The position numbers and the translations under genes are program-made. A stretch of 64,000 nt of DNA. Source: Monodelphis domestica. Its lineage: Eukaryota; Chordata; Mammalia; Didelphimorphia; Didelphidae. Below, one piece after another: positions 11,395-21,000 of this stretch (the first letter of the stretch is position 1; each line of letters begins with the position of its first letter). The notes under the pieces are model-generated. The model saw only the letters and a list, made by a program, of their open reading frames with translations, had not been told where the DNA came from and searched no databases. Location: the NCBI RefSeq assembly GCF_027887165.1, contig NC_077227.1:446028462-446092461 (forward strand), written 5' to 3'.

Positions 11395-11595
11395 GCTGGA
11401 CTTCTCAGTAGGAGTCTGAAGAGAGAGATTGGGACCAGTTTGTAAAGGACTTTTAAAACCAAAAAGGAGTTTATATTTTAGCCTAGGGAGCAATAGGAAG
11501 CCACCGTGGTTAACTGAGTACAGATTTCTACCGTTGGTGCTTGGGGAAATGCCATCAAGAAAAATAGGGAAACCAGGAAGGAAGAACAAGCTTGA
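11395..11595 (-). mobile_element. L2 LINE fragment, antisense
   Basis: 'gtttgtaaaggacttttaaaaccaaaaaggagtttatattttagcctagggagcaataggaagccacc' is the reverse of the L2 ORF2 C-terminal block that encodes the 'LPIASRIKYKIL' type of sequence. It is diverged and fragmentary. Confidence 0.55.
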
Positions 11596-11639
11596 AGAGC
11601 ATGTTTAGGAAGGTGCTTCTTTCCAACAACTGGAAGCTC

Positions 11640-12015
11640 CAGACATTATGACAAGAAGACGTTTGACAGGGTGCAGTTCCGTACCCGGTGCAGCGGGAGG
11701 AGCCAAACCAGACTAGGAAGTGGTCCTTCTACCCGAGGCACTCGCTCACTTGGGGGTAAGGGGGTGGAGTCCTATCCTAAAATGGCTAGGCGGCGAGCGT
11801 TCTCCCTAGCCAATGGGAAGCCAGGTTAGTTTGGGGGTACGGTAGTGGGGCCCAATGAGCGAGTTGGGTGTAGGTGAGGGGCTGCCGGGCTCGGAGGAGG
11901 GGGTGAGGGACGGTTGGGACCGAGGCTGTCTGAGGGGGTGGGGGGCTGCCGCGGGGCTGAGGCCGGGGTCGGGATGCGGACGGGGCCGTGGCGGTGACTG
12001 GAGCTGCCGCCCGAC
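11640..12015 (+). promoter_or_regulatory. CNEP1R1: CNEP1R1 CpG-rich promoter and 5' UTR
   Basis: GC content and CpG density rise sharply here against an AT-rich background and continue to about 12320. Two CCAAT boxes lie 42 bp apart: GCCAATGGG near 11809-11817 and CCCAATGAG near 11851-11859. An AAAATGGC YY1-like motif is at 11779-11786. There is no TATA box. The layout fits a housekeeping promoter. The start site itself cannot be placed from sequence alone; it probably lies between about 11830 and 11990. Confidence 0.7.
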
Positions 12016-12040
12016 ATGAACTCGCTGGAGCAAGCGGAAG
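12016..12040 (+). CDS. CNEP1R1: CNEP1R1 coding exon 1
   Basis: Encodes MNSLEQAE and the first base of codon 9 (Asp), then the splice donor 'gtaggg'. The context ccgacATGaac is moderate for initiation. The exon lies inside the CpG-rich region. Confidence 0.95.
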
Positions 12041-15000
12041 GTAGGGAATCCAGCACACTCGGAGCTCCCAACGCCCGCCCAGTAGGCGGCTGCACTCTGT
12101 AGCTGGTCGAAGGGGGTGTGTGTGTGGGGGGAGGGAAGCTGAGGAGACCCTCATCTCCGGGGCGTCCGGGAGGCCCAGGCCCAGCGGAGCCATGGCCATG
12201 GCCGGGGCCCAGGGGAGGTGGGAGGGCGGGGCGGATGCATGTCCTGTGGAGAAGCCTCTGGGTCCTTCCTGGAGCTCTCGGGACAGCCCCGGTCCCAGCC
12301 CCAGCCCTTTCGTTCTGGGGAAAAAGCTTCTGGCTGTTGGTCCTTCAGTTTTGATCAGGTGTGTGTGTTTGTGTCTGTGGTCTGTGTCCCCCCTCCCCAG
12401 ATAAGGCCATTAAACCACTCTAATAGTGCCTTACGGTGGTGTCTGATACTAACGGTGGTAAGATAGAACTTATGACTCTCCTTTTTGAATGAAAACAAAA
12501 TTAGGTTCAAGTTAACAACCCTGTGTATAATCAGGCCTTAAGACCATGCACTCAGGCACGTCTTTCAGCTATTTAGACAGTCGGTTGTAAGTTTCAGATT
12601 TTCGGGAGGAGGGTTTCGGTAGGGTAAAGCTCTATGTAGGAATTTGGTCTCCAGATGCAGATCAGCGACTCTGATGTAATTTATAGTTTAGAAAATTGTC
12701 TAGGTCATTGAGAGGTTAACAGGCTTACTTAACACAGTTAGTGTGTGTCTGAGGTAGGACTTCTTGACTCCAAGGCCAATCCAGTATCCCTACCCTCTCA
12801 AGTTGTGTGGGTAGTTCTTTGTAAATAATTCAAGGCCTCTATTCACTTAATGGGACTACTCTGTGTTAGTCTTTTGTTGTTTATTTTAAGATGGTACAAA
12901 TATTAAAGTGAATGCCTCTTTCAACTTGCTTAAGATTAGACAAGTTTAGAGAAGGGGAAATGCCTTTTAAATTAATTATGAACAACTGTTAAGTACATGT
13001 TTGTAAAGTCAAATTGTCATGTGTTTAGTTCATCTCTCAAGTTATAAAAAGCATAGAATAAATAGAGGTAAAATTAAAACTCCATATGTTGTTTAATAAA
13101 ATGTTACTATTGTGTGTGTAATTTTCAGTACTAAAAGGGTTTAAGAGAAATAAAAGTTTAGATTACTTTGTAGCAGAGAAAACTCGACTGAATGTCCAAC
13201 TCTGATGACTGTCATTTAATATAACGTAATGTATAGTTTTTCAGTAAGTCAGGTGCTTCAGTTTCTTCATGTTAAATGGCAATAAGAAATACTTCCAATC
13301 AGTGCTTAAAGCTGAGGTTATAAATAACATGTAACTTGATGAATGAATTGTAAACAATTTGTAATAATTATAGTTTAGCTTAAAAGAGAAAACCAGTATC
13401 AGTGACTAGTATTCTTAAATGTTTTCACCTTAGATCTCAAGGCTTTTGAGAGAAGACTTACTGAATATATTTCTTGTTTACAACCTGCTACAGGACGTTG
13501 GAGAAGTAAGTTAATTGAATTTTTTTTAAGAGAAGAGGAATTAATATTCAATATTTTTCTCTTCTGTAGGAGTAATTTACTTTGTTTCAAATTTTATGCG
13601 GAAAATGTGCACATTTGCAAGATACCACTGTGGCTTTTCCATTAAAAGAGACTATTCAGATTATTTGTATCTTTGTCATTAAAATGTTTACATTTGTAAT
13701 TTTTTAAATTGATATAAAATAAATGTAATAAAATGCCCAAACTTAATAATATATTAGGTTATACACAATTTCATTAATTATTAATTAAGAGAAATTTTAA
13801 TTAGAAGAAACATCATGACCATGAAGTGGATTGAGAACCTATACTTAGTAAATAGTCTTTTTAGGGTGTATTTATGGCATTTTAGAAGATAATATACAAT
13901 TCTTCAATCATCTTCAGGCATAGTACAAAATTCATTTAAAAAATATACAGTTATTTCCTGTGGGAACTTAAAGATTTTTTGAAATGTGATAACAACATGT
14001 TCTGAATAACTAATTGCCTCAAATTTCTTAGTCTGAAGAGACTAAGAGAAAAATTATGAAGATCTCACTATCTCAGAATCATACAATTTTTTAGAATTGT
14101 ATTATACCTCTAAGATTTGGAACTTTGAAATTTTACTCCTATTCATTCAACTCTTTTATCATGTTAAACCTACTGTTTGCCATTATATGAGATCTAGTTC
14201 TTTGATCTGTCTGTCTGTATTCTTCTAGTCTCCTTATTTCCAACCTTACATTAAGCTACTTCATTCACTCTATATGTTAGTTCTGACTGACTTGACTCAT
14301 TGGCATTCCTGGTCTTGAGCTAATAATCTCTCACTGATGTTTCATTAACTACCACTGTAAAATACTTTGTCCCTTTAACCTTCCATCAATGTTGACCTAT
14401 GCATTCTTATCCCGGAATTACCACCATTCTTCAGTTTCTCTTGGGCTGCTGAATTTTGCTCAATAAAGTCACAACACCACACTATATATTGTGTGGTTTC
14501 AACTAAGATAATTTTGTGATATGTAACATACATAAGCCCTAGGTACTGTTTGACTACATCATATTTTTTGGACTTCATTTCTCATTCCCTATAGCACCTG
14601 TTCTCAACATTTTCTCTTCTTACTCTAACAGCATCACCACTTAGAGAACATGGTTAACCTCCTAAGATTATCACTAAGAAGGCTGAGATTGTTCACCATG
14701 AGCTCTTTCAACTCTTCCATTCCTCACAGATTGTAGCATCATCACCCAGTCTTTACAGAAAAAGGTTATCACTACTATTCAGTAAGGTCCATTCCATCCT
14801 ATCTTTTTGAGACTTTAATCCATCCATCAGTCAACTTATCTCATTCATCTTCATTCTCTACTGTGTTATTAGCCTATAGACATGTTTACATAATCCTTAA
14901 AAAGACTTTCTTATATTCTTCTATTTAGCTCTCACCCTATATACTAAACTTTTTAAAAATTGTCTAACTTGTGACAAGGAAATCACTTTAAAAGACTGAT

Positions 15001-18000
15001 ATATATTAATTTAAGATCGCCAAGGAATTCAGCTATGTAATTCCTTAATGAAAACTCAAGTCAGCAGTCAACCTTTTATGGAGTTTAATTACAAACAGGA
15101 GGAAGAAAGGTATTAGAGAGAGAGAGAGAGAAAGAGAGAGAGGGGGGGGGGGGGGAATAGGGCTTAAACACCCCCTCTGTTTAGGCTGGGCCAAAAGGCC
15201 CAAGCCCTTAGATAGCTGAGGCAAAGAAAAGAGATCAGTCCCTATCACTCACGTGACCAAAATGGAGAAACAGTCTCAGGGGCCTCCACCTCCAGCTTCC
15301 TTCAGAGCAAGCTCCTCAGAGCACAACCTCTCAGAGCAAAACCTCTCCAACCACCTTCAGTCCTCAGACCCCGCTATCTTTAAGGAAACCATCCAAGTTC
15401 CCTCCCCTCAGTTCTCACATCTACCAATCACTGTCCATGTCTTCCCTGTGCCAATGGTGGCTCTAGCTTAACCCAGGACCGCCCAGAGGTCTGTGGCTTT
15501 GCACATGTCTGTTGAAGGTCATATTCTCAAATAATAAAATCTTGATCCTTTGCTGCAGCCCTTCCTAAATCCTGTTACCCTGAGAAGGGTGGAGATTGGA
15601 AGTTCCAAGACCTGGTTCTGTCATTCCAAGTATCTCTATTGTATCAATTCTAAAATCAATCATGACTCAAAGAACTTCCTGTTCTATGCTTAAGCATAGG
15701 TCAAAGCCCTTTCCATTGTTCAGCAAAAGGTTTCTGTCCTAAAGTAATCTTAAGTAGGGAGGAGAAGGATTCTCCCATGCCAATGGGGTTCACATTCCAA
15801 TAGACTATCAGTAGGAAATTTTCTCAAGTATGAAATTTCCCAATGGTGAAATTTCCAACATTTATAAGTCTAAGAAATTTTAAGGTTTATAATCTGTACC
15901 TTTAAGGCTTCACTAGTCTATTCTCATTCCCTTTAATCAATAGATAAATGCTTATTAAATGCCTATTATATTCAGGAACTGTGCTAGACAAGGTTATACA
16001 TGCAAAGAATGAAACAGTTGCTACTCTTAATGAACAATGTAATGTAATGTTAGATTTTAACCCCTTCCACTCAGCCTTATGTCCTACCCACCATACCGAA
16101 ACAGTTCATTCAGAAGTCATTGATGATGATTTAATTGCCAAATCCAGTGGCAATTTTTTCCATTCTCATATATCCTGACCTCTCTGGAGTTTTTAACACT
16201 ATTGATTACTGTCTCCTACTGGATACTTTTTTCATTGCTTTCAAAATACACTCTCTTGATTCTCCTACTGGTCTAATCTCTCTTGTTGCCAAAAATAACC
16301 TTTTTTTTTCTGAATAGATTTGGTCATGAGCAGAAAAGATCAAAAATCTTCAGTGGCTTCTTATTATCTGTTTTCCCTGGCATCCAAGAATCTACAATCT
16401 TGGGCAATTTTGTCTTAATACCTATGAGGCACTAAACAGTTCAAAATATTGTCTCTTTTGGACATACCCTACACTCTATCACCTCTCTGACTTTACTCAT
16501 GCTGTTTCCTATTTCTAGAATGTCTTCTATTCTCTTCATCACCATTTGGATTCCTACCTTTTAAAACCTGAACCCAGTGCCAACTATAGCACTTTGCTTT
16601 GAAGCTGTTTGATGTATTTCTATATCAAAAACTATGTTATAGTTTTCTGTTTTTGCCTTATCCCATTACTAGACTGTAAGCTCATGAAGACATGGTTTGT
16701 TTCTTATTTAAACTTTGCATGTCATATAGTATCTATCACAGTAGATGCTTAATATCCTGCACATAATTAAAATATGTTAAATGAATGAATCATCCTGTGT
16801 TGCACCTCAAAGGTCTGTTACATCCAAATACCAAATGATATATATGTAATTGCATATGAACATATGATTTCCCCTGTTATAACTGAATCTATTAAATAAG
16901 AGCATTTATAACAGGTTTTTATAGTTCTGTTATTTCTTAATCTTTTGGCTTTTATATATATATATATAAACCCTTACTTTCCATCTTGGAATCAATACCA
17001 TGTATTGGTTCTAAGACAGAAGAATACTAAGGGCTAGGCAATGGGGGTTAAATGACTTGTCCAGGTTCACATAGCTAGGAAGTGTCTGAGGCCAGATTTG
17101 AGCACAAGATCTTCTGTCTCTGGGCCTGGCTCTCAATCCACTGAGCCACTTAGCTGCCCCTAATCTTTCTGCTTTTTAAAATGTTTGCTTTTTCCTTTTT
17201 TCTTCTTTTTTCCAACCCCTCCCCCCCCCCCCCCCCCCCGTTATACATGTGCTATCATGCAAAAATATTTCCATATTATTCATTTTTGTAAGAGATTAAT
17301 CATATAAAATCAAAACCCCAAATCATATATCCAAATAAACAAGTGATAAATCATCTGTTTTCATCTCTAACATCTCTAACTGTTCTTTCTCTGGAGGTGA
17401 ATAGCATTCTTTTTCATAAGTGTTTGCTTTTTCAAATCAATTTTGTTAGATTTTGAGGGACTTTATTATTATTACTTCTTTTAAAACTGGTGGCTAGGAT
17501 TTTGGTGTACATTTTATCAGATGTTGTTAGAATAGTTCTTTTTATGTACTGACTAATATATGGTTAAAGAAATATGATTAAACAGAATTCTCATGGAATT
17601 AAATATTTTAGTTAATTGGTTAAAAGATTTAACTTTGAAAACTGATTTTGTTTTAATCTTAATGGAAAAATCTTTTAAAACTATTAGCATACCTTCCTAG
17701 GTAATTAATCACAGCATAATGAATATAATTTAATCTTTGAAGATTCAAAATCACACAGTGCTCAGAATTATAGTTATGAATATTGTTTGTATTAAAGCAC
17801 TACTGAAATAAGATAATGTGAGAGCTACATAAATGTTAGATATTATTATTATTGTAGATTTAGGAAATTTTCCATATCCTCTGATATTTAAAATGAACCC
17901 AGCCCTAAAAAACATGTATTTTCTTTTGATTAACCTCTAAAAGTGTAGGGTAGTCAAAAAATTTGAATAATTAGTTTTGCCTCATATTCAGATGATACAA

Positions 18001-21000
18001 GCATGATTTCAATCTCCTTTTTAATCTATACATGCCTTTTAAAAAATAGACTAAACAATTATATCTTCTTTTCAAAACGTATTGCTCTATATTTTAGATG
18101 TGTACTTAACTTAAAAAAAAATTAATGTGAAATTTTTTTTAATGGTAGAATATTTTGACTTTTTAGTTTCTAGAATAGTCATTCTTTGCTCAGGGAATCT
18201 TACTTTAACAGTAGTTTTCCTTTTTTTCTTCCTATAATTTATACTCTATACATCCCTTAAGTACCTTGAAGAAAATTCTGTTTCTTTAGTCAAACTTTTC
18301 TATCAATTTATCTGTAGTTATTGAGGAGGAAAAATCCTTTAATGGTAGTCTGTTAGGGGCTCTGAGGTATGATGTTTTTGTTTTATTTCTAGAGTCGATA
18401 TGTCACATTTACATAATTTTTATGAAATATTTGTTTTTAAGCTTTTTAATTTCCAAGAAACTTAAACCAGAATGGGGCATATATCATTTGAATATTAGGT
18501 CACAGTGTGAAGTTGAATTTTTCAGTCATATAATATGGCAAGTCAAGGGAATCTAGGGTATTCTCTCTGATCTCTCTGTGATACTCTACTTAGTACTGCC
18601 TCTTATAGCTCTCATTTATTAGAAATTGTTTTTTCTGGTATTATGTGAGAAGTTTGATTACTAATTTAGTTTTGATCTTTCATCAGTGATTCTTATAGTG
18701 GTGTCCGTCTGTACAGCTACTGGTGCCTGGAACTGGTTGATAGATCCTGAGACACAAAAGGTAGAAGTAATTTAGGGTATTTTTTTTTGTTGTTGTTGTT
18801 CTTAAGAAAAATAAATCATGTTGAAGACTATTTTTTGTGTTCATTTGCCAAAATCAAACTATTTTGCAGCAATAAGTTATGGTATTTTCATCTATGGCTT
18901 TCTTTGATGTAAAACTTTCTGCTCTTAATTTATAGTCTGTAACTATTACCACAAGTTTTGTTTTTTTAATATATTATTTTATTATCATATATTTATTTAC
19001 ATATAATTATATAACACAATATATATAAATAACATATATATTATATATATAAAATAATAAAACATTTATTTATTTATTTATATCACAGTTTTAAAAAATT
19101 CCCTGGTTTTTCCTTTATACATACAAAGGTCACCTGTAGAAAGTGTATCAGTAACCTTTTTAGGCAATGTAAAAGGAAAATGTAGTGATAGAGTCATGCT
19201 TTTCTAATGTAAATGGAACCATAGAACCATCATATAATCCAAGTGCTTATTTAATATCAAAGGTCACTAATTATGTAATTTGGGATTGAGACATGAAAAG
19301 AGGAGCTGCTAGACAATTAGGATTGGGCCTCTGTAAACCTCATTGGAGTTCAAAATGCCACTGAAAATTCAAGATATCTCAGATGATTAATTTTATACCT
19401 AAGCTTAGGGAATTTTTGCAGTTGTAACTCCTCTTGGAGAATATTAATTGATGTACAGGGCCAAGTATCCAACATTAAAGGATATATTTAAACCTGGGGG
19501 AATCGTGGGGGATGGAAACCAGAAGGAGTGATATAGTAGGCGGCCCCTAAGGAAACCAGAAGATTATCTTGTAATACAGAAGATTTCCATCAAGAAACTT
19601 GGGTTTAAAATGCCCCATTACAGTTTTTTTAACCCTTACCTTTTGTCTTAGAGTCAGTACTGTGTATTAGTTACAAGGCAGAAGAGTGGTAAGGGCTAAG
19701 TAATGGGGTTTGTGACTTGTCCAGAGTCACACAGCTAGGAAGTGTCTGAGACTTGATTTGAACCCAGGACCTCCCATGTCTAGGCTTGGCTCTCAATCTA
19801 CTGAGCCACCTAGCTAGCCCCATTTGTCCCCTTATGTTTTCTTTACCTGCTGCTTTTGTCTTAGATCCTTAGAAAAGCTTTGAATGGGAAGAAAGATGCT
19901 CTATTTTTTTGTTACCATGAAAAGTTGGTGCTAATTGAAAGTGGGGTATATTTTAATGCTTTTCCATTTTGGGGAAGGGGAAATATTTTCAGTGAGATCA
20001 TTTGTTTTCCATTCATGCTCCCATTTCTGGTCATTAAAATACAGATATAATAAAATGACCATTCTTCATTGGAAAAAAAATTAGAAGGCTTACTAGATTT
20101 AACAATATCATACTTTCTAACATTCTCTGACATGAATCATCTTTTCCAGTAAGATTAACCCTTCAAACTCCCATTAATCTATTACATGCACAGTGAAAAG
20201 AGTGCAGGGTATGAAATCAGAAAATCTTCTTAATTAAATCTTTACTTAGCATAGCAATAAAAAAAAACAAACTAGGATAATTGTGGTGACAGCCCACAGA
20301 TTTTGTTAGCTTAGAATATAAAATGATTAAAGGAAATATTTAGGTTCAGAAATTCCAGTCTGCTACTTGAAAACCTATGTGACCTTAGCCAAAGGCACTT
20401 AACATTTCAAGGACTCAGTTTCTCATCTATAAAATGAGGATTAAGTGACTTCTAAAATTCATCCAGTTCTAAATTTATGATTCTGTGCCTTTACATTGAA
20501 ATGACCTTTCTGCTCATCTAAACTCAAACTGTCTTTCAATTCTAGCACAAAATCTACCTCTTCATTGAAGTCCACATTATTTGTTTTACTTTTCTCTGAA
20601 TTTCTACATCACTAAGTTGTATCACATGATTTAGCACTTATATACAGTCTTATATTGCTCAAAAAAAATTATTTCCTATTAGTTTAGCCTCCTCAAATAG
20701 ATATTTAAAAAAAAAAAATCAAACCTTACCTTCCGTCTTGGAATCAATACTGTGTATTGGTTCCGAGGTAGAAGAGTGTCAAGGGCTAGGCAATGCTGGG
20801 GGGGGTGGGGGGGGCAAGTTACTTGCCCAGGGTCACACAGTTAGGAAGTGTCTGAGGCCAGATTTGAACCTAGGACCTCCCGTCTCTAGACCTGGCTCTC
20901 AATCCACTGTCTACGCAGCTGTTCCCCCCTCCCCCAAATAAATTTTAATCTCTTATAAGACAGGCTTCATGTTTTACACTTCTACTTAGCATTGGATAAA

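Noticed and set aside
11786-12466. Overlapping open frames of 75-137 codons on both strands near the CNEP1R1 start
   Set aside because: They are low-complexity Pro/Gly/Ser/Arg-rich frames caused by GC-rich, stop-poor promoter sequence, with no homology recognised.
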